Shown: piece after piece, positions 16,265 through 23,161 of the stretch
How the letters are laid out: every line of letters starts with the position of its first letter
Position numbering within the stretch: the stretch's first letter is position 1
The notes under the pieces: model-generated
Told to the model about the DNA's origin: nothing
Databases searched by the model: none
What the model saw: the letters and a program-made list of their open reading frames with translations, nothing else
Source of the DNA: a virus
DNA: 32,378 bases
Virus record (IMG/VR): IMGVR_UViG_3300030329_004210
Coordinates: 1-32,378 of that record
Reading direction: 5' to 3' (one strand)
Translations under genes and position numbers: made by a program

Positions 16265-17704
16265 TTACGGCAGTTCGATGCCAACCAGAATGCCGTTGTT
16301 GTTGGGCTTGGAACACACCAACTGGTAGTACCAGCGGTAGAAACCTTCCCAGGCATCCTTGCCAGACTCGCGACTCAAGACAGAGCCGTCGTCGTCAGCA
16401 AAGCCACCCGACTGGAGCTCAGCCATCTTCCAGGTGTCCGTCTTCAGGGCAACCCACATGCCTCGAGGGCAGTGACGACTCACCTTGAACGGAATGCCGG
16501 AATATCCGAGGCCATCAACCTTGAACCCGGCATCGCCGGACTGGATCGGTTGCTGCACGTTCATCTGAACGTTCGCCTGCAGCAACCCGATGTACTTCTG
16601 CCGCATGGTCGGATTGATAATCCAAACATTCGGAGTAGCCCCCGACATGAGGAAAATCTCATCGAGAAGGTTCTGCAGCCGAGCCAGCGTGAGCGGTCCT
16701 GAATTTCCGTTTCCAAGCTCCTGCGTGAACACCGTTGACTGGAGAATCTTCGCATCACCAGACGCATCATCGCGGACGATGTTGAACAGCGACGTGTCGG
16801 CCAGGTTGGTGAAGATGCCCGAGGGCTCGTTGGCGAACGAGACCGTGGTGCCAAAGTTTGCGGGAACACCGTCTTCCAACTGCACCGTGCTCAAACGAAC
16901 CGCAATCGCCACGCCGTCATCAACGGTCGCCGTGGTGAACCCCTGTCCAGCAGCAGCCAAACTGACGGGAGTCAGTTCAATTTCGCCAGCCGCCTGCTTC
17001 GCCGAGGTTGCCGAGGAAACGCAAATTCCCTTCGCAGTAGCAGCGCCGCCGCCAGTAACATCAATCACCGTGTAGTCGTCGAGACGAATCAAATCAACAT
17101 TGACCCACGTATTCGTGGTCGCCTTGACGACGCTGGCAAACGGAAGGTAAGACCCGCTGTACTCCCAGTCCATACTGTTGCTGTTGGCGGCACCGCCGCC
17201 AACAAAGGCGCCAGTGGTGAGCAAACTGGCTCGTCGCTGATTGAGGAAGCCGACAACACCGCCGCCCATGAAGAAGGTCTCGTTGGCGAGGTTTTTGACA
17301 TCCTCGACCAAGCCTTCCATCTCGCCATCGAGGGCGCCGACGAAGCTGTTCTTGCCACCCTTGCGAGCACTGGCAATCGCCGGACCCGTCAGCGAGAAGC
17401 GACCGTAAAGGAAGCTCGACGTGCAGGTAATGCGATCGTACTGCTGCCGACCGGAGTCGGGCAGGTCTGTGCTGGACGTTGTGTCAGCCTCACCCCGATA
17501 GCCAACACCCGTATTTCGACCGATCTTCAGGGGAATAACCACCTGCTTACCGGCCCAATCGAAACTGCCCTTCTCGAACATTTCGACGGCCATGACCTCG
17601 TTGTTAAGCTGGTTCTGAACCGGCCCCAAATAAAACTCTTTGAGCACCTTGTTGATGCTGTTGACGGTAGTGTTAATAGTACCGCCCGGAAAAACGTCTG
17701 ACAT
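16265..17704 (-). CDS. Major capsid protein, HK97-fold type
   Basis: This is a 479-residue protein, ATG at 17704 with AGG about 9 bases upstream. The N-terminal part contains NSINKVLKEFYLGPVQNQLN and EMFEKGSFDWAGKQVVIPL, which is characteristic of a large group of phage coat proteins with an N-arm followed by the start of the HK97 fold. Later come a Gly-rich loop (FFMGGGVVGFLNQRR), an inserted beta domain in the middle, and a C-terminal part with APNVWIINPTMRQKYIGLLQ-type P-domain sequence and VSRHCPRGMWVAL. It forms the capsid shell. It directly follows the scaffold gene, the usual order. Length suits a coat with an inserted domain. Confidence 0.88.
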   Translation of the reverse strand: MSDVFPGGTINTTVNSINKVLKEFYLGPVQNQLNNEVMAVEMFEKGSFDWAGKQVVIPLKIGRNTGVGYRGEADTTSSTDLPDSGRQQYDRITCTSSFLYGRFSLTGPAIASARKGGKNSFVGALDGEMEGLVEDVKNLANETFFMGGGVVGFLNQRRASLLTTGAFVGGGAANSNSMDWEYSGSYLPFASVVKATTNTWVNVDLIRLDDYTVIDVTGGGAATAKGICVSSATSAKQAAGEIELTPVSLAAAGQGFTTATVDDGVAIAVRLSTVQLEDGVPANFGTTVSFANEPSGIFTNLADTSLFNIVRDDASGDAKILQSTVFTQELGNGNSGPLTLARLQNLLDEIFLMSGATPNVWIINPTMRQKYIGLLQANVQMNVQQPIQSGDAGFKVDGLGYSGIPFKVSRHCPRGMWVALKTDTWKMAELQSGGFADDDGSVLSRESGKDAWEGFYRWYYQLVCSKPNNNGILVGIELP

Positions 17705-17728
17705 TTTCTTTACCTATACCCCGGCAGG

Positions 17729-18547
17729 CTACCAGCCTGCCTTTGAAAGCCATTGTCTGGCCGCAGAGCTCGCATCCTTCAGGGTCTTCGGTCTGGCGTC
17801 GTCTGCCCCAAGCATCTCGTTTCCTCCGCTTGAGCCAACCGATGGTGGTCGTGGCGGCGGTGACGCCGCCTCCACCTGGTCAGATTTCGTACCCTTTACA
17901 TGTCGAGCCAGCGCGGCCTCTTCAATCGATGCGACGAAAGCTGCGTAATGTTCAGCCACCTCGCGTATATTAACCGCTGGATCTTGAATAACCGCCTGTA
18001 GAAGAAGTTCCTCTGGAACCTCGGGGAAGTCGGAGCGCGCAGCTCCAACTTCCTTTTTCAAATCTACTTGGGCCTGGGCAAGTTCAAAGTTGGCGAGCCG
18101 CTCTTCAATCGATTGAATACGATTGTCCTTCGGGCTCTCCACCCCATCATCACCCAACAACTCATCGAGCCACCCGTCATCCGACGACTCTTCAGCCGAA
18201 TCAGACGCCTTGGGCTCTGGAGACTTCTTCGTGCTCAACTGCCGCTGAAGCTCTTCAATCTGCGAGCGGAGAGAATCTCTTTCCTCTATCGCAGACTTTC
18301 TTTGAGAGTTGATGGTCTTGAACCGCTCATACGGAACCTTGTGACCGCTCTCTTCCTCATCTACCTGAGATGCCTCTTCAGTTTCGGAAGCCTCAACAGC
18401 TCCCTCCTCTTCCGTTGCCTCTGCAGACGCTTCAACTGGCTGTTCTTCCGAGGTAACAGGGTCTTCCACCCCCGATGGCTCTTCGCTCTCTGGCGCACTC
18501 AGAGCCTCCTGAATGCGCCCCCTTTCCTCTACACTTAGCAATCCCAT
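17729..18547 (-). CDS. Capsid scaffolding protein
   Basis: This is a 272-residue protein, ATG at 18547 with AGGTG upstream. The first 70 residues are extremely Glu/Ser/Ala-rich and acidic. Residues about 70-110 are a coiled-coil candidate (NSQRKSAIEERDSLRSQIEE). A second helical stretch covers about 145-215 (IQSIEERLANFELAQAQVDL), and the C-terminus is basic and helical (SSAARQWLSKAGW). Acidic, coiled-coil, Cys-free proteins encoded just upstream of the coat gene are the normal scaffold, which templates procapsid assembly by binding coat through its C-terminal helix. Family-level similarity was not checked. Confidence 0.82.
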   Translation of the reverse strand: MGLLSVEERGRIQEALSAPESEEPSGVEDPVTSEEQPVEASAEATEEEGAVEASETEEASQVDEEESGHKVPYERFKTINSQRKSAIEERDSLRSQIEELQRQLSTKKSPEPKASDSAEESSDDGWLDELLGDDGVESPKDNRIQSIEERLANFELAQAQVDLKKEVGAARSDFPEVPEELLLQAVIQDPAVNIREVAEHYAAFVASIEEAALARHVKGTKSDQVEAASPPPRPPSVGSSGGNEMLGADDARPKTLKDASSAARQWLSKAGW

Positions 18548-18605
18548 TATGACACCTACTCAAGTTTCACGGCTTTGGGGCCGAGGTTAGTCAGGTGGGA
18601 CTTTC
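18548..18605 (-). other. Short spacer between terminase and scaffold
   Basis: This 58-base gap is among the larger ones in the late operon. On the minus strand it contains a short possible stem (CGGC, loop CCCAAA, GCCG) and the ribosome-binding region of the scaffold gene. There is no T-run, so a terminator is not supported. A weak promoter or processing site cannot be excluded. Confidence 0.3.
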
Positions 18606-20228
18606 TCACATATTATCAAGGATTGACAAGACTTCTCTTTGAATGTCCCATCCGTCATCATGTTCAGCAAACTCTTCTGAATTGCTGTCAAAGCGAGCCC
18701 CATTCGCCAATTCCCATTCAATTATCTCCCTGACGCCCCTGGGTCTTACCTTTTTCTTTTCGGAAACTAGCGACTCAACCTGCGTGAGACCCTCCAGCGC
18801 CAGGGCTGTCGCCATGATCATGTCGTCGTGCGCGCCTTCCTCTGCCTGCGGCTTGCCCTTTTGGTAGACAAACGTGTTGACCTCGCTCTTGAGTCGATCG
18901 TCGTTTATCTGCAGCCATCCCTTCACCACAAACTCGTGCAACCTAGAGACAAGCAGTGGGCGCGTACCTCGATTGGTGCTGAATCCCAGTTTCTCCGACC
19001 AGCGATTGCCTATCTTGTCATACGAGGTGCGGCGATAGAGGTTCGCGTACATGTTCTCAACCAGGTACTCGATTACACTGAGTCCATAGCTGTTGCTCTC
19101 GACCACAGCGAGCGACCCGTATCGCTTGCACTCCTCGTAAACCTTCGCAGAGAAAGTTCTCGGCGGTATGCGCCCATAGTACGACGAGACAATCCTCGGC
19201 TTTCCCTTGTCTGTGACGTCCATCGTGACGTATGACGAGAAGTCTCCATCGACCGACCCGCTCGCAGTGTCCACCCCGGTGAGATAGATGGAGAACTTCT
19301 TTGGCTTCTCGTACTCCCTCTTGCCGCAATACAGGTGCTCATTTTCCTTTGCGATGCGAATGGCCGGAAAGGATATCGGAAAGAACTTGTCGCCGCTGGT
19401 GACGAAGGCGACCTCGGCGTTGATTGGAAACTCCTGATTGAACAGTCTCCAATTACCCGCCAGTTTATGGCGCCAGGTGTTGGTGACCCACCACATCTGA
19501 GCTCTCGAGAGCGAGTGCTCCTCGGCGTATTCCTCGATGAACTTCGGGATGCTCTTGGGCTCTTTCTTGCTGATTAGCTTCGAGTCGATCGTCCAGGGGA
19601 TAAATATCTTGTCATACCCATCCTGCTCCACCCACAGTCTGTGGGCGTCGTTCAGCCCGTTCGCGGTCGTCTCGCGAACGACGATGGCGCTATCTGGCAC
19701 CGAGCCCATAATCGACGCCATCGTGTTCGGCAGGTCCGAATAGAACGCAAACTCAGATAGGTGCAGGGCCTGACTGGTCGAGCCTCGAGCCGAGTCAGAG
19801 TTTGCTGTGGTACACATGATTCGCGAGCCGTGCGAAAACGTCATGGTGTCCGCGCTCTTGCCCTCCAGGCCCAGCTGCAAAAACTCGGGCAGGTTCTCAT
19901 AGAACCTCTTGTAAATCCTGAAGATTTCCTTGGCGCTCGACACCTTGTGGGCGACAACCATCACCGAATAGTTCGGTGTAAACAGCGCACGATGGAAAAA
20001 CCGTGCAGCTGTATACGTCGATGAGCCCAGTTTTCGGGCCTTCAAGTTGTATATATTCGCTGAGTGCGGAGCTCTATCGAACGCATCTCCCAGCATCTTC
20101 TGGGCCGCGTTCGGTCGCAGGGTGACGAGCCGTCCCTGCTTGTTGACAATCTTGACGTACTTTCGCGAGAAGTATTCAAAGTCCGTCGCGCACCTGCGTA
20201 TCTCGCGCAGTCGCTTCGCTGGCTTCAC
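18606..20228 (-). CDS. terL: Terminase large subunit
   Basis: This is a 540-residue protein starting at GTG 20228 in GTGA overlap with the small basic gene. The ATPase half shows a Walker A-type KARKLGSST (63-71), a Walker B-type LHLSEFAF (155-162, Glu159 catalytic) and a coupling motif TTAN (188-190 region). The nuclease half shows GVDTASG (Asp320), VVESN (Glu377) and AHDDMI (Asp468/469), the three acidic sites of the RNase-H-like fold. It pumps DNA into procapsids and cuts concatemers. Lys-Leu in place of the common Gln-Leu in the Walker A loop is a small deviation. Genes upstream on the same strand may encode its small partner. Confidence 0.93.
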   Translation of the reverse strand: MKPAKRLREIRRCATDFEYFSRKYVKIVNKQGRLVTLRPNAAQKMLGDAFDRAPHSANIYNLKARKLGSSTYTAARFFHRALFTPNYSVMVVAHKVSSAKEIFRIYKRFYENLPEFLQLGLEGKSADTMTFSHGSRIMCTTANSDSARGSTSQALHLSEFAFYSDLPNTMASIMGSVPDSAIVVRETTANGLNDAHRLWVEQDGYDKIFIPWTIDSKLISKKEPKSIPKFIEEYAEEHSLSRAQMWWVTNTWRHKLAGNWRLFNQEFPINAEVAFVTSGDKFFPISFPAIRIAKENEHLYCGKREYEKPKKFSIYLTGVDTASGSVDGDFSSYVTMDVTDKGKPRIVSSYYGRIPPRTFSAKVYEECKRYGSLAVVESNSYGLSVIEYLVENMYANLYRRTSYDKIGNRWSEKLGFSTNRGTRPLLVSRLHEFVVKGWLQINDDRLKSEVNTFVYQKGKPQAEEGAHDDMIMATALALEGLTQVESLVSEKKKVRPRGVREIIEWELANGARFDSNSEEFAEHDDGWDIQREVLSILDNM

Positions 20229-20425
20229 GCCTTCTTCGCCCTACCAGCCGCCGACATCTCGGCAAACTTCTTCTTGCCATACTTCTTACGACCGATAAAC
20301 GCCGCCAGAGCTGGCGACATGCCGCCCTTCACCATGGCAGCAAACCGCTTACCGCTACCAGGTTTCGATGTCTTCTTCGCGTGTTCGTACATTTTTTTCG
20401 CCGCTGCGGCGCGTGCTCCAGCCAT
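20225..20425 (-). CDS. Small basic protein next to terminase
   Basis: This is a 66-residue protein starting at ATG 20425, with AGGGGA about 7 bases upstream; an earlier in-frame codon exists but has no site and overlaps the preceding gene. It is strongly basic (many Lys, Ala, Gly): MAGARAAAAKKMYEHAKKTS then GMSPALAAFIGRKKYGKKKF and AEMSAAGRAKK. The 'ALAAxIGRKKYGKxKF..M.AAGR' segment is recurrent among small phage proteins encoded near terminase or structural genes. It may bind nucleic acid. No function is established. Confidence 0.7.
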   Translation of the reverse strand: MAGARAAAAKKMYEHAKKTSKPGSGKRFAAMVKGGMSPALAAFIGRKKYGKKKFAEMSAAGRAKKA

Positions 20426-20435
20426 GTCGTTTCCC

Positions 20436-20930
20436 CTATGCCTCGATAACGGTATCTGCCGCTGGCAGAATCCAGTCGCCAACGTATTCTGTAAGGAACC
20501 TTTTTCGATCTTTCTTCTCTGTGTCGACGTGCATCATGTGGTGCGCGGTCGTCATAAACGACACCAAATCCGTAATAAACTGCACACCCTTCTCATCATC
20601 GACCGACTTCAGCTCTGCCGACCCGATGTCGTTTTCCTTCATCAGCGACAGGAACCGCTCCATCACCTGCCTGGTCGCCCTGTGCCTCGGGTTCAGGGCC
20701 GCATCGTGGTGGTGTTTCAGCAGGTCGACCGCGCTCTGAACCTCCATCCGCGAGACAACGTATGTCGCCTTCAGGTTCTGGACGGGGTCCATCGCCTCGG
20801 GACTAAAATACAGAACATCCATCGACGCCTTTATCTGGCAGAGCATATCGACCAGCATCCCCTCGATAATCTCTCGAGGTGGACTCGCCTTATAGATGTC
20901 CTTAGAAGTAGCAGGCACAGTACACCACAT
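20436..20930 (-). CDS. Unknown protein upstream of terminase
   Basis: This is a 164-residue reading from ATG 20930 (MWCTVPATSKDIYKAS). A TTG at 20972 would add 14 residues but increases overlap with the previous gene, so the ATG is preferred; even so, its start overlaps the preceding gene by 29 bases. It is mostly helical: IIEGMLVDMLCQIKASMDVL, VSRMEVQSAVDLLKHHHDA, ATRQVMERFLSLMKENDIGS, and ends DWILPAADTVIEA. No motif was recognised. Position two genes before the large terminase makes a packaging accessory or small terminase role conceivable, although it has no clear HTH. Confidence 0.6.
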   Translation of the reverse strand: MWCTVPATSKDIYKASPPREIIEGMLVDMLCQIKASMDVLYFSPEAMDPVQNLKATYVVSRMEVQSAVDLLKHHHDAALNPRHRATRQVMERFLSLMKENDIGSAELKSVDDEKGVQFITDLVSFMTTAHHMMHVDTEKKDRKRFLTEYVGDWILPAADTVIEA

Positions 20931-21309
20931 CGAGCGTCTCGTAGCCGAGCGCGTCTTCTGAGGGTTGAACAATCTTCAGGGTGATTCGGGTATTTTGTTC
21001 AACGAAAATACCCTTGCCGTTGGCGGCAGCCCCAAAGTGGTTCGTTCTGTCGGTATTGAACGTCTTGATGAACATCCCCGACGCATGTGTGGGCATCATC
21101 GTGACAGCCTTTGGCACCTTCTCACTCATCCCCATGGCAACCAACACCGTGTTCACCGCGTCAAACAGGTTCTCTGTGTTCGTCGTCGCAGGCAGCATAA
21201 GAATCGCGAACTGCTTCTCGATGACAAAAAACTCGCTGCTCTGTCGGGCCATCAAATCGATGCCCGTGGCATTGGCGATCACACTCGTAGCTGGAATACG
21301 CTCCGTCAT
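20902..21309 (-). CDS. Unknown protein, first gene of the late operon
   Basis: This is a 135-residue protein read from ATG 21309 (MTERIPATSVIAN), which has a strong GGGAGGG site about 7 bases upstream. It has a mixed alpha/beta composition, with FFVIEKQFAILMLPATTNTE, LFDAVNTVLVAMGMSE and VTMMPTHASGMFI, and a C-terminus YETLDVVYCACYF. No recognisable family. As the first gene after the repeat-rich spacer on the leftward strand, it marks the start of the late transcript. It could be a small virion protein or regulator. Confidence 0.65.
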   Translation of the reverse strand: MTERIPATSVIANATGIDLMARQSSEFFVIEKQFAILMLPATTNTENLFDAVNTVLVAMGMSEKVPKAVTMMPTHASGMFIKTFNTDRTNHFGAAANGKGIFVEQNTRITLKIVQPSEDALGYETLDVVYCACYF

Positions 21310-21395
21310 ATCAACCCTCCCGGTCGTTGTGGAGTGATAACACGCCGCCGACGAGGGTGGCAAGTTTTTCTGGAGAGAGCTGGAGTTCGATGAAT

Positions 21396-21413
21396 CCTGA
21401 CCATCCGGTCAGG
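21396..21413. other. Perfect 7-bp stem-loop beside repeat cluster A
   Basis: CCTGACC, loop ATCC, GGTCAGG is a perfect inverted repeat 3 bases before the first GGGGTACTTT copy. On the minus strand it lies about 90 bases upstream of the first late gene. There is no T-run on either side, so it is not a typical terminator. It may be an operator, an origin hairpin or a packaging recognition site. Confidence 0.6.
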
Positions 21414-21416
21414 TTA

Positions 21417-21451
21417 GGGGTACTTTGGGGTACTTTAGGGGTACTTTGGGG
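21417..21451. repeat. Repeat cluster A, three GGGGTACTTT copies plus a fourth GGGG
   Basis: Copies start at 21417, 21427 and 21438, and a fourth GGGG stands at 21448, giving 10, 11 and 10 base steps, about one helical turn. Four GGGG runs with loops of 6, 7 and 6 bases also meet the usual G-quadruplex pattern on the plus strand. In-phase repeats of this kind are typical of iteron or multi-site protein binding. Confidence 0.85.
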
Positions 21452-21472
21452 TGGCGAGCAGTGTCACGATCC

Positions 21473-21496
21473 GGGGTACTTTAGGGGTACTTTGGG
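21473..21496. repeat. Repeat cluster B, two GGGGTACTTT copies plus GGG
   Basis: Copies start at 21473 and 21484, followed by GGG at 21494; the steps are 11 and 10 bases. This cluster has one G run fewer than A and C, so a complete quadruplex from the cluster alone is less likely. It lies 21 bases from the end of cluster A, two helical turns. Confidence 0.85.
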
Positions 21497-21566
21497 AACT
21501 GGACTTAACTCCTGAATATCATTACACTAAGTATCGTTTTTGGGGTAGATAGAGCCGTTTTTTGTG

Positions 21567-21598
21567 ATCTTACTTCATATTTTTTTTATTATTAAAAC
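21567..21598. other. AT-rich stretch between repeat clusters
   Basis: This stretch is almost only A and T, including a run of eight or more T and ATTATTAAAA, in an otherwise GC-richer region. It is flanked by clusters B and C. An AT-rich segment beside iteron-like repeats is the usual arrangement of a DNA-unwinding element in an origin. It could also simply hold promoter sequence for the leftward operon. Confidence 0.5.
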
Positions 21599-21625
21599 CT
21601 GGCGGCTATGCACACTTTTGTCCTT

Positions 21626-21638
21626 AAGTACCCCTAAG
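21626..21638 (-). repeat. Single inverted copy of the repeat unit
   Basis: AAGTACCCCTAAG is the reverse complement of CTTAGGGGTACTT, matching the extended repeat unit seen in clusters B and C. It is isolated between clusters B and C and next to the AT-rich stretch. An inverted site could allow looping between clusters by a bound protein. Confidence 0.7.
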
Positions 21639-21698
21639 CGAGCTTCGATACATAACCGAGTAATGGGTATCGGTGTGATATCGTTGGAGTTTTTGCTT

Positions 21699-21734
21699 GG
21701 GGTACTTTAGGGGTACTTTAGGGGTACTTTGGGG
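21699..21734. repeat. Repeat cluster C, three GGGGTACTTT copies plus a fourth GGGG
   Basis: Copies start at 21699, 21710 and 21721, with a fourth GGGG at 21731; steps are 11, 11 and 10 bases. Loops of 7, 7 and 6 bases between four GGGG runs fit the G-quadruplex pattern. This near-duplicate of cluster A about 280 bases away shows that the array, not only the unit, is repeated. Confidence 0.85.
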
Positions 21735-22100
21735 CGCTAGTGGGGTGGGCTGGCCCCAGGCTGGTTGGTTTGGGGGCTGAACGTTTGTTTAGTGGTGGGG
21801 TCAGCTGACACCAGCCTTGTCGGAAAAATTGAACGCCGCCAAAAAACCATAAAGAAAAATAAAAAAGGGGGGAGGGTCTTCTTCTTTTTTTTCCAGAGGG
21901 GGGTGCCCCTTTCACGCACGATTTCCGTAGCGAGGAGCGAAGCGACGAGCGTGGCTTGTGTGGGTACCTCTTAGATCGTCAACGTCACCGTCTACGCATA
22001 GGCTCGTTCCAGCGCGGCTTATCCGGGTAGCATATGAGCGCCATACGCTCCAGCTCCGCTAGCGTATATCTATTTTCTATATATGCATTCGCTAGCGTGT

Positions 22101-22116
22101 AGGCGCGTAAGCGCCT
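22101..22116 (-). terminator. Perfect hairpin just after the HTH gene
   Basis: AGGCGC, loop GTAA, GCGCCT is a perfect 6-bp GC-rich stem starting 5 bases beyond the stop of the minus-strand HTH gene. On that strand no T-run follows; on the plus strand a CGATTTTATTT follows. It may weakly terminate or protect the HTH transcript, or act as a terminator for opposite transcription. Confidence 0.4.
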
Positions 22117-22121
22117 CGATT

Positions 22122-22736
22122 TTATTTCTCGAGGTCGTACACGATTTGTTCAAGCGTCGGCGGTTCTGGTTTCTTCGGCGGTTCTGGCATCGCGTCGGCT
22201 TCATCGCGCAAACTCTCGAGCAGGGCCAGCGTCGTCTCGGATTCGTCTACGTTTCCGCTCTTGCTTTCGTTCGCAGTTATACGCGCAAGTAGGGTCAGCG
22301 CTCCGAGTTTGACCTTCGCTCTCGGTGCGTGCGGTGCTTTGCGGTCGTCGTCTGGTAGTTCTGTGATGAACGCGACGATCGCACGCTTGACGTCTGCAGG
22401 CGTTGCCGCGCCTCCTCCGTCCTTCATGATCTCAAGCGTTTGGGATAGTCGCGCGCGCGCTTGGTTCGTCGGTCGGGTCGTCAATCCGGCGATACGGTGA
22501 CGTTTGAACCGCCGCCGCCACTTCGCCACGGTTTGCCACGATACCTTCACCCGGCTTGCGGTTTCGTTCAGTTCGATGTTGTGGGCCGCGTCCAGAACGA
22601 TTTGCGCTCTCACTCGGAGGTCTGAGTTCAGGCGGTGGTCGTTGGAGATTCTCTCCAATTCTTCTTCCTCTTCGCTAGAGAGAAGAATGTGTTCTCGAGT
22701 TTGGTAGTTCTTCTTGTCTGCGACTGGTTCGTTCAT
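22122..22736 (-). CDS. IS630-type HTH protein, candidate small terminase or regulator
   Basis: This is a 204-residue protein, ATG at 22736, with no good ribosome-binding site. Residues about 42-88 match the N-terminal HTH of IS630-family transposases (RAQIVLDAAHNIELNETA, then TVAKWRRRFKRHRIAGL and a TTRP end). The rest has no DDE catalytic triad and is too short for a transposase; it contains KVKLGALTLLARITAN, similar in style to the central part of some small terminases, and ends in a Pro-rich tail. It is on the terminase strand and separated from the late genes by the G-rich repeat region, so it may bind those repeats as a small terminase, an initiator or a regulator. The HTH is clear; the role is inferred. 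Confidence 0.68.
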   Translation of the reverse strand: MNEPVADKKNYQTREHILLSSEEEEELERISNDHRLNSDLRVRAQIVLDAAHNIELNETASRVKVSWQTVAKWRRRFKRHRIAGLTTRPTNQARARLSQTLEIMKDGGGAATPADVKRAIVAFITELPDDDRKAPHAPRAKVKLGALTLLARITANESKSGNVDESETTLALLESLRDEADAMPEPPKKPEPPTLEQIVYDLEK

Positions 22737-22824
22737 TACAGAATCAAAGCAACAGCTACCGTCGATTGCAAACCCAATCAGCGCAAACGCAACGCAGCTC
22801 TAGGTTGCTTCCTGAAATAAAGAC

Positions 22825-22836
22825 ACAATATATTGT
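22825..22836. promoter_or_regulatory. 12-bp palindrome abutting a -35 box
   Basis: ACAATATATTGT is a perfect palindrome that shares its last T with the -35 hexamer of the following promoter. It lies in the divergent spacer between the HTH gene and the rightward genes. This is a typical operator position; the binder is unknown, the adjacent HTH protein being one candidate. Confidence 0.5.
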
Positions 22837-22863
22837 TTACATTTTCGGAAAAGTCCGTATAAT
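22836..22863 (+). promoter_or_regulatory. Sigma-70-like promoter for the rightward operon
   Basis: TTTACA (22836-22841) and TATAAT (22858-22863) are separated by 16 bases. The -10 is a perfect match and the -35 differs at one position. The expected start is near 22870, only about 13 bases before the first ATG, so the GGAGG at 22871-22875 would be close to the 5' end. This would make it a strong early promoter with a very short leader. Confidence 0.75.
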
Positions 22864-22882
22864 TTTGGCTGGAGGTAAGAAA

Positions 22883-23161
22883 ATGACAATCAACCGACTA
22901 GCGCAGACCGTTTACAATAACATCTCATGGGCAGGGGTCACGTTGCCGGGCCTTTTGAAAGGCGCACAGTTCAAGACCATCACCGGTGATCCGGTCATAC
23001 CGGGCACGCCTAGTGAAATCCTCGCAGCGATCATCGTCTTGACTGAGAAGGATCTCGCGTTTGCATACGAGGAGCATGGGCACGTTTTCTTGTGCCGCTT
23101 CCGTCGACCCGAATTGACGCCGATCACCCTATCTTTGGCGGTTGAGGGGGTCCAGTCATGA
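22883..23161 (+). CDS. Unknown early protein
   Basis: This is a 92-residue protein from ATG 22883, with GGAGG 7 bases upstream; upstream codons in frame precede the promoter and are rejected. It contains TINRLAQTVYNNISWAGVTL, PGTPSEILAAIIVLTEKDLA and a beta-like end. No motif was recognised. As the first gene of the rightward operon it is probably expressed early, where small phage host-takeover proteins are common, but no such role is shown. Its stop overlaps the next start. Confidence 0.65.
   Translation: MTINRLAQTVYNNISWAGVTLPGLLKGAQFKTITGDPVIPGTPSEILAAIIVLTEKDLAFAYEEHGHVFLCRFRRPELTPITLSLAVEGVQS

Larger units (their letters stand above)
21310..22121. other. 812-base non-coding, repeat-rich region
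   Basis: No credible gene lies here on either strand; the open frames present are repeat- or homopolymer-derived and lack ribosome-binding sites. The region contains, left to right, a perfect stem-loop (21396-21413), repeat cluster A (21417-21451), cluster B (21473-21496), an AT-rich stretch (about 21567-21598), one inverted repeat copy (21626-21638), cluster C (21699-21734), a G-rich stem candidate (21741-21758), a purine then pyrimidine tract (about 21841-21892), and several short palindromes to 22116. It separates the late genes from the HTH gene. Candidate roles are replication origin, packaging site or control of the late operon. Confidence 0.75.

Noticed and set aside
21417-21734. CRISPR array
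   Set aside because: Units are 10-11 bases with no unique spacers of 25-40 bases and no cas gene in the window.
21718-21974. Open frames on both strands across the G-rich and A/T-rich tracts
   Set aside because: Translations are homopolymer-like (runs of Lys, Phe, Pro), lack ribosome sites and overlap the repeats; the region reads as non-coding.
22003-22060. tRNA-like fold
   Set aside because: The short palindromes do not form a cloverleaf and no T-loop sequence like GGTTCGAATCC is present.
22122-22736. IS630-family transposase or insertion sequence
   Set aside because: Only the HTH part matches; there is no DDE domain, no flanking terminal inverted repeats or target duplication, and the frame is intact and short.
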